Both the position numbers and the translations under genes were made by a program. A stretch of DNA of 64,000 nucleotides, taken from NCBI GenBank assembly GCA_963789275.1, contig CAWBKF010000033.1:186001-250000 (forward strand). Reading direction: 5' to 3'. The notes under the pieces are model-generated. The model searched no databases and was not told the DNA's origin. It saw nothing but the letters and a program-made list of their open reading frames with translations. Source of the DNA: DAHUYF01 sp963789275 (GTDB lineage: Bacteria; Pseudomonadota; Alphaproteobacteria; ATCC43930; CGMCC-115725). This document shows, piece after piece, positions 7,443 to 15,736 of the stretch; positions within the stretch are counted from its first letter, which is position 1, and each line of letters begins with the position of its first letter.

Positions 7443-9410
7443 TCAGCCTGCCGTTGGCACCAGCTCGACCAGGAGCTTGCGCGTCGCCACCTGCTCTCCC
7501 GGGACGACCAGCACGGCGGCGACGGTGCCGTCATGCGATGCCACGATCTCATGCTCCATCTTCATCGCCTCGAGGATGACGAGGCATTGCCCTTTGCGCA
7601 CCGCGTCTCCCGGCTTCACCCGCACCGCCGCGATGGTGCCGGTCATCGGCGCCAACGCCGCCCCGCTTCCGGCCGCCGTGGCACCGCTCGACGTCAGCAG
7701 CACATCCGCGAAAGCAGCGGTCGCGCCGCCGAGGCTGAGATGGAGCGTATCGGCGTCCCAGGCGAACCGCGCCGTCTCAGCAAGACCGTTCGCGAGGAAG
7801 CGGATCCGCGTGCCGGCAACCTCCAGCAGCTCGATCTCGTGCGACCCGTCGCGCCCCTCGACGCGCCAGCCGCCCTCGCCGCTGCCGGTCACGTCCACGG
7901 CGATCCTGGCGTCGCCGCTGCGCAGCAGCAGCGGCACGCTCGCGGGTCCGCTGCTGCGCCAGGCGTTCGCGGGCGCGCCGCCAGAGCCGCCGCGCGCGAC
8001 GGTGAGCGCCGCCGCCAGCGCCAGCAGCCGCCCGCCATCGGGCGCGTGCCGGGCGCGCGCGGCGGCGGGAAAATGCCGCTCGATGAAGCCGGTGCTGGTC
8101 TCGCCGGCAATGAAGGCGGGGTGGCTCAGGCAGTCGATCAGGAAGCGGCGGTTGGTCACGAGCCCCAGCGCCACCGTGTCCTCGAGGGCGGCGACCAGGC
8201 GGCGGCGTGCCTCCTCGCGGCTCGCGCCATGGGCGATGATCTTCGCCATCATCGGGTCGTAGTAAGGCGAGATGCCGACCCCCGCGGCAACCGCGTGGTC
8301 GCTGCGCACGCCCGGGCCGGAGGGCGGCTCCCAGGCGAGCACCGTGCCGGCCTGGGGCAGGAAGTCGCCTTGCGCATCCTCGGCGTAGAGCCGCGCCTCG
8401 ATGGCGTGGCCGTCGAGCGCCACTTCGTCCTGGCGGAGCGGCAGCGCCTCGCCGGCGGCGATGCGGAGCTGCCAGGCGACGAGATCGAGGCCGGTGATCC
8501 CCTCGGTGACGGGATGCTCGACCTGGAGGCGCGTGTTCATCTCGAGGAAGAAGAAGCGCCCGTCCGGCGCCAGCAGGAACTCGACCGTGCCGGCGCCGAC
8601 ATAGCCGACGCTCTTGGCAGCGGTGACCGCCGCCTCGCCCATCGCCTGGCGCAGCGCCGGCGTCATCGCCGGCGACGGCGCCTCCTCGATCACCTTCTGA
8701 TGGCGGCGCTGGATCGAGCAATCGCGCTCGAAGAGATGAATGGTGTTGCCGCTTCGGTCGGCGAAGATCTGGATCTCGACATGGCGTGGCTCCATCACCG
8801 CCTGCTCGAGGATGAGCTCGTCGGCGCCGAAGGCCTTCTGCGCCTCGGCGCGGGCCGCGCGCAGCGCATCGGCGAACCGCGCGGGCTCCGTCACCAGCCG
8901 CATGCCTTTGCCGCCGCCGCCGGAAGCCGCCTTGACCATGACGGGAAAGCCGATCGCGGCCGCCCGGCGGGTCAGCGCCGCGTCGCTCTGCTCGTCCCCC
9001 TCATAGCCCGGCACGCAAGGCACGCCGGCGGCGATCATGCGCCGCTTGGCGGCGGCCTTGTTGCCCATCAGGCGGATCGCCTCGGGCGGCGGCCCGATGA
9101 AAGTGATGCCGGCATCGGCGCAGGCTTGCGCGAATGCCGCATTCTCGGACAGGAAGCCGTAGCCGGGATGGATCGCATCGGCGCCGGCGCGGCGGGCGGC
9201 GGCGATGATCTTGTCGATGGCGAGATAGGATTGCGCCGCCGGCGGCGGGCCGATCGGCACCGCCTGGTCGGCCGCCGCGACATGCGGGGCCAGGCGATCG
9301 GCCTCGGAATAGACCGCGACGGTGCGATATCCCAGCGCGCGGGCGGTGCGCATCACCCGGCAGGCGATCTCGCCGCGATTGGCGACCAGGATCTTGGCGA
9401 AGCCGGTCAC
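7443..9410 (-). CDS. atuF: geranyl-CoA carboxylase alpha (biotin carboxylase/carrier) subunit, AtuF-like
   Basis: A 655-residue biotin-dependent acyl-CoA carboxylase alpha subunit. Domains in order: biotin carboxylase (residues 1-450; ATP-grasp loop SGGGGKGMRLV, active-site segment EMNTRLQVEHPVTE), a linker domain, and the biotin carrier domain at the C-terminus with EAMKMEHE, biotin being attached to about Lys617. It carboxylates its biotin with ATP and bicarbonate and hands the group to the beta subunit encoded at 11446-13065. The GTG start overlaps the stop of the hydratase gene as GTGA. On its own the sequence could be methylcrotonyl- or propionyl-CoA carboxylase; the geranyl-CoA assignment rests on the AtuA gene, the gene order and the beta-subunit pocket. 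Confidence 0.85.
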   Translation of the reverse strand: MTGFAKILVANRGEIACRVMRTARALGYRTVAVYSEADRLAPHVAAADQAVPIGPPPAAQSYLAIDKIIAAARRAGADAIHPGYGFLSENAAFAQACADAGITFIGPPPEAIRLMGNKAAAKRRMIAAGVPCVPGYEGDEQSDAALTRRAAAIGFPVMVKAASGGGGKGMRLVTEPARFADALRAARAEAQKAFGADELILEQAVMEPRHVEIQIFADRSGNTIHLFERDCSIQRRHQKVIEEAPSPAMTPALRQAMGEAAVTAAKSVGYVGAGTVEFLLAPDGRFFFLEMNTRLQVEHPVTEGITGLDLVAWQLRIAAGEALPLRQDEVALDGHAIEARLYAEDAQGDFLPQAGTVLAWEPPSGPGVRSDHAVAAGVGISPYYDPMMAKIIAHGASREEARRRLVAALEDTVALGLVTNRRFLIDCLSHPAFIAGETSTGFIERHFPAAARARHAPDGGRLLALAAALTVARGGSGGAPANAWRSSGPASVPLLLRSGDARIAVDVTGSGEGGWRVEGRDGSHEIELLEVAGTRIRFLANGLAETARFAWDADTLHLSLGGATAAFADVLLTSSGATAAGSGAALAPMTGTIAAVRVKPGDAVRKGQCLVILEAMKMEHEIVASHDGTVAAVLVVPGEQVATRKLLVELVPTAG

Positions 9411-10231
9411 GGCTTCTTGTCCACCCAGGCGGCCGGCCGCTTCTCGAGAAAGGCGGTGACGCCTTCCCTGCCCTCGCCGCTGCGCAAGGCGGCGGCGAAG
9501 GCGGACGCGGCGTCGTCAAGCAGTGCCTCCAAGGGCGTGGTACCGCTCGCCAGCAGCAGGCGCTTCGTCGCGGCATTGGCGCCGGGAGCGCAGCGGTTGA
9601 TGTCGGCCAGCACCTTGGCCAGCGTGGCGGCGAAGGCTTCCGCGCTGTCGCAGACGTGGTGGACGAGCCCGATGCGCCCGGCCTCGCGCCCGTCGAACCT
9701 CACCCCGGTCAGCGCCAGGCGGCGCGCCTCGGGCACGCCGATGCGCCGGGCGACGAAGGGCGCGATCTGCGCCGGCACCACGCCGAGCCCGGTCTCCGAC
9801 AGGGCAAAGCGCGCATCCGCCATACAAACGGCGACGTCGCCGATGCAGGCGAGGCCCAGTCCGCCGCCGAACGCCGCTCCCTCGATCGCCACCACGATGG
9901 TCTGGGGCAGGCGGTCGAAGCGCTGCAGAAAGGCGCCGAAGCGGCGGTTCTGGACGGCGATGGGATCGGCCTCCCCGGGCGCGGGTGCGGCGGTTTTGAC
10001 CTGCGCCAGGAAGCCCCTGATGTCGCCGCCGGCGCAGAAGGTGCCGCCGGCGCCGCGCAGCACCACCGCGCCGATATCCGCCGCGCCTTCGAGGAAGGCC
10101 GCCACCGCGGTCAGTTCCTGCACTACCTCGCCGTTGAGCGCGTTCCGGCTCTCCGGCCGATTCAAGGTGACATGAAGGCGGGAGCCGTCACGGCTCAGCA
10201 GCAGGGTGGTGCATGCCGGCAGCGCGGTCAT
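9407..10231 (-). CDS. atuE: enoyl-CoA hydratase/isomerase, AtuE-like (isohexenylglutaconyl-CoA hydratase)
   Basis: A 274-residue crotonase. Oxyanion-hole segments are FCAGGDIRGFL and AFGGGLGLACIGD. The first catalytic position is Gly rather than Glu, while the second Glu is kept in SETGLGV; this single-acid pattern is also seen in methylglutaconyl- and isohexenylglutaconyl-type hydratases. In the Atu pathway the enzyme adds water to isohexenylglutaconyl-CoA, the product of geranyl-CoA carboxylation. It sits between the acyl-CoA dehydrogenase and the alpha subunit, in the same order as Pseudomonas atuD-E-F, and its stop overlaps the alpha-subunit start (GTGA). Substrate is inferred from context. 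Confidence 0.8.
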   Translation of the reverse strand: MTALPACTTLLLSRDGSRLHVTLNRPESRNALNGEVVQELTAVAAFLEGAADIGAVVLRGAGGTFCAGGDIRGFLAQVKTAAPAPGEADPIAVQNRRFGAFLQRFDRLPQTIVVAIEGAAFGGGLGLACIGDVAVCMADARFALSETGLGVVPAQIAPFVARRIGVPEARRLALTGVRFDGREAGRIGLVHHVCDSAEAFAATLAKVLADINRCAPGANAATKRLLLASGTTPLEALLDDAASAFAAALRSGEGREGVTAFLEKRPAAWVDKKP

Positions 10232-10265
10232 CGGCCGGTGGCCCGGGCGCGCGTCACCGCGGGCA

Positions 10266-11435
10266 TCAGTGGTTCGCCCCCGGCTTCTTGCCGGGCAGCG
10301 TTCCCATCAGCTTGCAGATGATCGCCAGCATGATCTCGTCGGCGCCGCCGCCGATCGAGGTCAGGCGGCCGTCGCGGAAGAAGCGGGTGATCTCGGTCTC
10401 GTTCATGAAGCCCATGCCGCCGTAATATTGCAGGCAGCTGTCGGCGACCTCGCGCTGCAGCCGGCCGACGGTGAGCTTTGCCATCGAGGCGAGCTTGGTG
10501 ATGTCGGCGCCGCTGAGGTACTCCTCGACGGCGCGGTAGACGAGCGAGCGCAGCAGCTCGATCTTGGTCTGGAGCTCCGCCAGCTTGTAATGGACGACCT
10601 GGTTGTCGAGGATGCTCTGGCCGAAGGCGACGCGGTTTCTCGTATACTCGATGGTGTCGGTGATGGCGCGCTCCATCTTGACGAGCCCGCCGGCGGCGGC
10701 CCAGAGCCGCTCCTCTTGGAATTGCTGCATCTGGTAGATGAAGCCCATCCCCTCCTCGCCGACGCGATAGCGCTGCGGCACGCGCACGCCGTCGAAGAAG
10801 ATCTGTGCGGTGTCGGAGGCGCGCATGCCGAGCTTGTCGAGCTTGCGCGCGATCTCCACGCCCTTGGTCTTCATCGGCAGGCAGATCAGCGTCTTGTTAC
10901 GATGCACCGGGCCGTCGCCGGTATTGGCGAGCAGGCACATCCAATCCGCCTGGGTCCCGTTGGTGGTCCACATCTTGCCGCCGTCGATGACATAGTCGTC
11001 GCCGTCCTTGCGCGCGCGCGTCTTGATGCTGGCGACGTCGGAGCCGGCGCCGACCTCGGAGACGCCGAGGCAGGCGACGAACTCGCCGGTGATGCTGGGC
11101 CGCAGGAACTCCTCGCGCAGCGCGTCCGAGCCGTGCCGCGCCAGCGCCGGCGTCGCCATGTCGGTCTGGACGCCGATCGCCATGGTGATGGAGCCGCTGC
11201 GCGACGCCCCGAGCGCCTCGCAGAACGCGACCTCGTAGGAATAATCGAGGCCGAGCCCGCCGAATTTCTCCGGCTTGTGGATGCCGAGCAGGCCCTGATC
11301 GCCCATCTTCTTGAACACCTCATGCGCCGGGAAGATGCCGGCCTTCTCCCACTCGTCGACATGAGGGTTGATCTCGGCCTCGCAGAATTTGGCGACCGAG
11401 CGCATGAGTTCGCGATGCTGTTCCGTGTAGATCAT
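10266..11435 (-). CDS. atuD: acyl-CoA dehydrogenase, AtuD-like (citronellyl-CoA dehydrogenase)
   Basis: About 389 residues, normal for the FAD-dependent acyl-CoA dehydrogenase superfamily. The N-terminal helical domain, the middle FAD-contact segment CLGVSEVGAGSDVASIKTRA and WTNGTQADW, and the C-terminal QYYGGMGFMNETEITRFFRD region are all present. In the Atu pathway it oxidises citronellyl-CoA to geranyl-CoA, passing electrons to ETF. I chose the ATG at 11435, which opens with MIYTEQHRELMRS and leaves a 10-base gap to the carboxylase beta gene; a GTG at 11462 would give nine extra residues overlapping that gene. Context rather than sequence defines the substrate. Confidence 0.82.
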   Translation of the reverse strand: MIYTEQHRELMRSVAKFCEAEINPHVDEWEKAGIFPAHEVFKKMGDQGLLGIHKPEKFGGLGLDYSYEVAFCEALGASRSGSITMAIGVQTDMATPALARHGSDALREEFLRPSITGEFVACLGVSEVGAGSDVASIKTRARKDGDDYVIDGGKMWTTNGTQADWMCLLANTGDGPVHRNKTLICLPMKTKGVEIARKLDKLGMRASDTAQIFFDGVRVPQRYRVGEEGMGFIYQMQQFQEERLWAAAGGLVKMERAITDTIEYTRNRVAFGQSILDNQVVHYKLAELQTKIELLRSLVYRAVEEYLSGADITKLASMAKLTVGRLQREVADSCLQYYGGMGFMNETEITRFFRDGRLTSIGGGADEIMLAIICKLMGTLPGKKPGANH

Positions 11436-11445
11436 GAGACGCGCC

Positions 11446-13065
11446 TCACATACGGGCGACACCGAAGCTGGTCGGGTTCAGCGGACGGATCTCCGCCTCG
11501 CGGCAGATGTCGAGACAGAAGGCGAGGACTCTGCGGCTGTCGCGGGGATCGATCAGCCCGTCGTCCCAGAGCCGCGCGGTAGCGAAGAGCGCGGTGGATT
11601 CGCGGCTGAACTGGTCGATGATCTTCCGCTCCATCGCGTCGAGCTGAGCGCGGTCGACCGGCTTGCCGAGGCGCTGGTAGCGCTCCTCGGTGATGATCGA
11701 CAGCACCTTGGCCGCCTGCTCGCCGCCCATCACCGCGATGCGGTTGTTGGGCCAGGCGAAGATGAAGCGCGGATCGTAGGCGCGGCCGCACATGCCGTAA
11801 TTGCCGGCGCCGAAGCTGGCGCCGATATGCAGCGTGAGCTGCGGCACCGTGGCATTGGCCACCGCCTGGATCATCTTCGAGCCATGCTTGACGATGCCGC
11901 GCCGCTCGGCCTCGGTGCCGACCATGTAGCCGGTGGTGTTCTGGAGATAGATGATGGGGCATCCGGCCTGGCACATGAGCTGGATGAACTGCGCTGCCTT
12001 GACCGCGCCATCGGCGTCGATCGGGCCGTTATTGCCGATGAAGCCCACGGCATGGCCCTCGATCTCCGCCTGGCCGCAGACGGTGTGGACGCCGTAGAGC
12101 GCCTTGAAGTCGAGGAAGTCGCTGTCATCGACGAGGCGGGCGATGACCTCGCGGACGTCGTAGGATTTGCGGTAGTCGACCGGGACGACGCCGCAGAGCT
12201 CGTCGGCGGCATAGCGCGGCGCGCGGAAGCTGCGCGGCGCGCGCGGCGGCAGGCGCTCGTTCCAGCCGAGCTTCGCCACGATCTCGCGGCAGAGGCGGAT
12301 GCCGTCGGCATCGTCCTCGGCCATGTAGTCGCTGACGCCGGAGACGGTGGAATGCATCTCGGCGCCGCCGAGCTCCTCGTCGCCGGCACGCTCGCCGGTA
12401 GCGGCGCGCAGCAGCGGCGGGCCCGCGAGGAACACCTTGGCGCGCCGCTTCACCATGACGACATAGTCGGAAAGCCCCGGCAGATAGGCGCCGCCGGCGG
12501 TCGAGGAGCCGTGCACCACGGTGACCTGCGGCACGCCCATCGCCGAAAGCCGCGCCTGGTTGCGGAAGGTCTGCCCGCCCTCGACGAAGATCTGCGCCTG
12601 ATAGTTCAGATTGGCGCCGCCGGATTCGACGAGCTGGATCAGCGGCAGCTTGTTCTCGCGCGCGATCTCCTGGCAGCGCAGCTTCTTCTTGAGCCCCATC
12701 GGCGCGGTGGTGCCGCCCTTGATGGCGGCGTCGGAGGCCGAGATCAGGCAGCGCACGCCCGCGACATAGCCGATGCCGTCGATGACGCCGCCGCCCAGCA
12801 CGTTCTCCTTGCCGTCATCGTCATGCATGCCGAGCCCGGCCAGCGTCGACAGCTCGAGGAAGGGACTGCCCTTGTCCAGCAGCAGCGCCACGCGCTCGCG
12901 CGGCAGCAACTGGCCGCGCTTGGCGAATTGATCCTTCTTGGCGTTGGAGGTGCGGCGCACCTGCTCCTCGAGCGCGCGGAACCCCTCGATGAGCGCCAGC
13001 ATGGCGGCGCGGTTGGCGCGGAAGCTTTCGCTCTGGGGGTCGATGCGGCTGTCGACGAGCGCCAT
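11446..13065 (-). CDS. atuC: geranyl-CoA carboxylase beta (carboxyltransferase) subunit, AtuC-like
   Basis: A 539-residue carboxyltransferase with paired crotonase-like halves. Motifs: ISASDAAIKGGTTAPMG, the acyl-CoA/oxyanion segment GGANLNYQA, and SSTAGGAYLPGLSDY in the N-half; GNYGMCGRAYDPRF in the C-half. It transfers carboxyl from biotin to the gamma-methyl group of an alpha,beta-unsaturated acyl-CoA. At about residue 163, just before QTFRNQ, there is Gly where methylcrotonyl-CoA carboxylases have a bulky Phe (my hand alignment). A Gly there has been linked to the larger geranyl-CoA pocket. It is encoded directly downstream of the SDR gene with a 3-base gap. A methylcrotonyl-CoA carboxylase remains the alternative. 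Confidence 0.85.
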   Translation of the reverse strand: MALVDSRIDPQSESFRANRAAMLALIEGFRALEEQVRRTSNAKKDQFAKRGQLLPRERVALLLDKGSPFLELSTLAGLGMHDDDGKENVLGGGVIDGIGYVAGVRCLISASDAAIKGGTTAPMGLKKKLRCQEIARENKLPLIQLVESGGANLNYQAQIFVEGGQTFRNQARLSAMGVPQVTVVHGSSTAGGAYLPGLSDYVVMVKRRAKVFLAGPPLLRAATGERAGDEELGGAEMHSTVSGVSDYMAEDDADGIRLCREIVAKLGWNERLPPRAPRSFRAPRYAADELCGVVPVDYRKSYDVREVIARLVDDSDFLDFKALYGVHTVCGQAEIEGHAVGFIGNNGPIDADGAVKAAQFIQLMCQAGCPIIYLQNTTGYMVGTEAERRGIVKHGSKMIQAVANATVPQLTLHIGASFGAGNYGMCGRAYDPRFIFAWPNNRIAVMGGEQAAKVLSIITEERYQRLGKPVDRAQLDAMERKIIDQFSRESTALFATARLWDDGLIDPRDSRRVLAFCLDICREAEIRPLNPTSFGVARM

Positions 13066-13068
13066 GGC

Positions 13069-13953
13069 TCAGACCTTGCCGCCGTCGCGCCGCAGGAAGT
13101 CGGGCGGCAATTCCAGCGGGAAGCCGTAATAGGGCTGGGAGCGGTCGTGATCCGGCAGCGGCCAGTTGGTCCTGGCGTTGGGCACGGCGCCATCGACGCG
13201 CAGGCAGCTGCCGGAGATGAATCCCGCCGCTTCCGACAGCAGGAAGACGATCGCCGCCGAAACCTCGCTCTCGGTGCCGAGCCGCTTCAGCGGCACTTGA
13301 TGCCACATCGCCTGGAGGCGCGGCCGCATCTCTGCCGGATATGTCGCCATCCCGGAAGAAGCGATCCAGCCCGGCGCCACCGCGTTGACGCGCACGCCGG
13401 CATAGGCCCATTCGAGCGCCGCGGTCATGGTGAAGTTGAGCATACCAGCGCGCGCCGCGCCGGAATGCCCCATGCCCGGCATCGACTGCCACATATCGGC
13501 GATAATGTTGACGATGGCGCCGCCGTGGGATTCCATCGAGCGCCGGAAACATTCGCGCGCCACCAGGAAGCCGCCGGTGAGATTGGTGCGGATCACGGTC
13601 TCCCAGCCCTTCTGCGAGATGTCCTTCAGCGGCGCCGAGAACTGGCCGCCGGCATTGTTGACGAGGGCGTCGATGCGGGGGTGCGCGACGAGGATTCCGG
13701 CGACCGTGCGTTCCACCTCCTCCTCGACGCGGATGTCGCAGGGATGGATAGTCGGCCGCGCCGCGCCGGCGGCGGCGGCGATCTCGTCGGCGACCGCAGC
13801 GAGCTTTTCCGGCTTGCGCCCGACCAGCGCCACCGCGGCGCCCAGCGCCGCCAGCTCATGCGCGGTGCAGCGGCCGATACCGCTGCCGCCGCCGGTAACG
13901 ACGGCGTGACGCCCGGCAAAAAGCCCGTCGCGGAAGATCGAGCGATAGCTCAT
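13069..13953 (-). CDS. atuB: short-chain dehydrogenase/reductase, AtuB-like
   Basis: About 294 residues from MSYRSIFRDG. The Rossmann dinucleotide-binding motif is TGGGSGIG at about residue 21, NNAGG follows, and the catalytic region near the middle reads HSGAARAGMLNFT. Here the usual Tyr-x-x-x-Lys appears as Ala-x-x-x-(Leu/Asn), as in peroxisomal 2,4-dienoyl-CoA reductases, which lack the tyrosine. It is the first gene of the catabolic operon, transcribed away from the TetR gene, and only three bases separate it from the beta subunit. In Pseudomonas AtuB is an SDR of uncertain step. A dienoyl-CoA reductase role is possible given the missing Tyr. The long upstream frame beyond 13953 overlaps the operators and is not used. 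Confidence 0.78.
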   Translation of the reverse strand: MSYRSIFRDGLFAGRHAVVTGGGSGIGRCTAHELAALGAAVALVGRKPEKLAAVADEIAAAAGAARPTIHPCDIRVEEEVERTVAGILVAHPRIDALVNNAGGQFSAPLKDISQKGWETVIRTNLTGGFLVARECFRRSMESHGGAIVNIIADMWQSMPGMGHSGAARAGMLNFTMTAALEWAYAGVRVNAVAPGWIASSGMATYPAEMRPRLQAMWHQVPLKRLGTESEVSAAIVFLLSEAAGFISGSCLRVDGAVPNARTNWPLPDHDRSQPYYGFPLELPPDFLRRDGGKV

Positions 13954-13970
13954 CGCGCCTCCCCGGCCTT

Positions 13971-14007
13971 GGTACTTATTGTTACCAAAAGGGTACTGGA
14001 CAGTACC
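13971..14007. promoter_or_regulatory. twin palindromic operators between the TetR gene and the atu operon
   Basis: Two 16-base elements sharing GGTA and TACC ends lie between the divergent start codons. At 13992-14007 GGTACTGGACAGTACC is a perfect palindrome (7-base arms, 2-base centre). At 13971-13986 GGTACTTATTGTTACC is an imperfect copy. They are 21 bases apart, two helical turns. Pseudomonas AtuR is reported to bind two short inverted repeats in the corresponding intergenic region, so these are the likely binding sites of the TetR protein encoded at 14059. Confidence 0.75.
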
Positions 14008-14058
14008 GGGCCTGTCAAGGCAGGATGGAGCGGCGCGAGAAGAGAGGGCAGCGACGGC

Positions 14059-14679
14059 ATGGCGGTTTCCGCGATGAAGGCGGGCGTGAGCCGGTTCAAG
14101 CGCGGCCTGGTGCTGCAAGCCGCGGCCAAGCTGTTCTCCGAGCGCGGCTACGCCGCCACCACCATCGACGCCATCACCGACGAACTCTCGGCGTCAAAGC
14201 GAGCGATCTACGATCATTTCACCGGCAAGGCGGAGATCCTGGTCGAGATCTGCGAGCAGGCGGTCCGCTTCTCCGTCGACCTCGCCGAGCGGGTCGCGCG
14301 CGACCCGGGCGACCCTGCGGCGAGGCTGCGCCTGCTGGCGCACGACTTCACCGGCATCGTCATCGACAATCAGGACTACATCGCGATATCCAGCCGCGAG
14401 ATGAAATTCCTGCCTGAGGAGTCCCACCGGCGCATCCTGCGCATGCAGGAGCGGTTCGACCGCATCCTGGGCTCGATCCTCGCCGAAGGCGTGGCGCGCG
14501 GCGGCTTCGAGCTTGCCGACCCCGCGATGACCGCGCTTGCCATCAGCGGCATGATCATCTGGGTGCATCGCTGGTACCGCGCCGGCGGCCGGCTGTCCCG
14601 GCAGGAGATCGCCGAGGCTATGGCCGAGACGGCGCTGCGCATGGCGGCGGCATCGGGCGTGAGACGAGCGGGGCGCTGA
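14059..14679 (+). CDS. atuR: TetR-family regulator, AtuR-like
   Basis: About 206 residues. The N-terminal HTH is typical TetR: LFSERGYAATTIDAIT, then SKRAIYDHFTGKAEIL. The C-terminal ligand-binding half contains DYIAISSREMKFL, which matches the common TetR_C domain of acyl-CoA-responsive regulators. It is transcribed divergently from the atu-type operon across 105 bases that hold two palindromes. By analogy with Pseudomonas AtuR, it should repress both directions until an acyl-CoA intermediate of the pathway binds. The start at 14059 is preferred; ATG at 14074 is an alternative and neither has a strong ribosome binding site. Confidence 0.8.
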   Translation: MAVSAMKAGVSRFKRGLVLQAAAKLFSERGYAATTIDAITDELSASKRAIYDHFTGKAEILVEICEQAVRFSVDLAERVARDPGDPAARLRLLAHDFTGIVIDNQDYIAISSREMKFLPEESHRRILRMQERFDRILGSILAEGVARGGFELADPAMTALAISGMIIWVHRWYRAGGRLSRQEIAEAMAETALRMAAASGVRRAGR

Positions 14680-14752
14680 ACGGCCCTCGCCTCTCGAATT
14701 GACGGGGCCGCGTCGGCGCAGCGACTATGTCCGGCCAAAGCCGGGAGAAACT

Positions 14753-15700
14753 ATGAAACCGATTTCTGCCTTGCTCGTCGCCCTGCTCGCTCTCGCCGGC
14801 GCCGCGCCGGCCATCGCGCAAATCTCGGCGCTTCCGGTCGAGGTCCGCGCCAAGATTGCCGAGATGGGGCCGGTGCTTACCCCCGATCTCGTCCGCACGA
14901 CGATGGAGATGTTCGCGCCGCTGGCCAAGGCGGCTTCGCTCGCCGGCATCCAGATCAGCCCGGACGTCGCCTACGGCCCGGACGAGCGCAACCGTCTCGA
15001 CGTGTTTCGGCCGGAGGGCAGGCGACACGCGCCGGTTCTCGTCTTCATCCCCGGCGGCGGCTTCGTCGGCGGCGACAAGCACAGCAATGACGCGATTTAT
15101 GCCAATGTCGGCGTCTATTTCGCGCGGCACGGCATGCTCGCCATCATCGCCAATTCCCGGCTGGCGCCGCAGCATCCGTGGCCTGCCGGCGCCGAGGATG
15201 TCGGCAAGGTGATCGCCTGGGTGCAGGCGAACGCCGCGGCTTATGGCGGCAACCCGCGACGCATCTTCCTGATGGGCCATTCGGCCGGCGCCACCCATGT
15301 CGCCTCCTACGTCTTCGACGCCGGCTTGCACCCGCAGGCCGGCGCCGGCATCGCCGGGGCCATCCTAGTCAGCGGCTTCTACGAGATGACGCGGGGGACT
15401 TTGGCGCCCAACCTCACCGCCTATTTCGGCACGGATCAGGCGCAGTTCGCGGCCCGCTCGCCGGTCACCCATGTCACGGAAAGCAAAGTGCCGCTTCTCA
15501 TCGCCATGGCCGAGTTCGATCCGCCGTTTCTCGCGGCGCCGAGCCTCGATCTCGCCGCGCGGGTCTGCACGCGCGACGGCAAATGTCCACGGCTTGCCTG
15601 GCTCAAAGGCCACAACCACATCTCGGAGCTCGCCAGCGTCAACACCAAGGACGAGGCGTTGGCCCACCAGGTGCTCGACTTCGTCCGCACCACGCGTTGA
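14753..15700 (+). CDS. exported alpha/beta hydrolase (carboxylesterase type)
   Basis: About 315 residues with a clear signal peptide (hydrophobic core to about residue 20, cleavage after AIAQ). The fold is the HSL/BD-FAE esterase type: oxyanion segment PGGGFVGGD, nucleophile elbow GHSAGA, an acid in the AEFDPP segment and a late His in GHNHIS. It would act in the periplasm on a small carboxyl ester. GGGAG four bases before the ATG at 14753 supports the start over the in-frame ATG at 14699. It follows the TetR gene in the same direction with a 73-base gap and may be controlled by it. An ester of a terpene alcohol is an attractive but unproven substrate. Confidence 0.78.
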   Translation: MKPISALLVALLALAGAAPAIAQISALPVEVRAKIAEMGPVLTPDLVRTTMEMFAPLAKAASLAGIQISPDVAYGPDERNRLDVFRPEGRRHAPVLVFIPGGGFVGGDKHSNDAIYANVGVYFARHGMLAIIANSRLAPQHPWPAGAEDVGKVIAWVQANAAAYGGNPRRIFLMGHSAGATHVASYVFDAGLHPQAGAGIAGAILVSGFYEMTRGTLAPNLTAYFGTDQAQFAARSPVTHVTESKVPLLIAMAEFDPPFLAAPSLDLAARVCTRDGKCPRLAWLKGHNHISELASVNTKDEALAHQVLDFVRTTR

Positions 15701-15736
15701 GCCGCGGCGCGGCTGCGCGTGGCCCCGCCCGCCGCC

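Noticed and set aside
5495..10175. Very long plus-strand open frames opposite the atu operon (694 and 922 codons)
   Set aside because: They are arginine/histidine/alanine-rich mirror frames of the GC-rich minus-strand genes, with no ribosome sites or recognisable domains.
7443..13065. Leucine (liu) pathway methylcrotonyl-CoA carboxylase operon
   Set aside because: No HMG-CoA lyase or MerR regulator; AtuA, a TetR regulator and the Gly in the beta-subunit pocket favour geranyl-CoA carboxylase.
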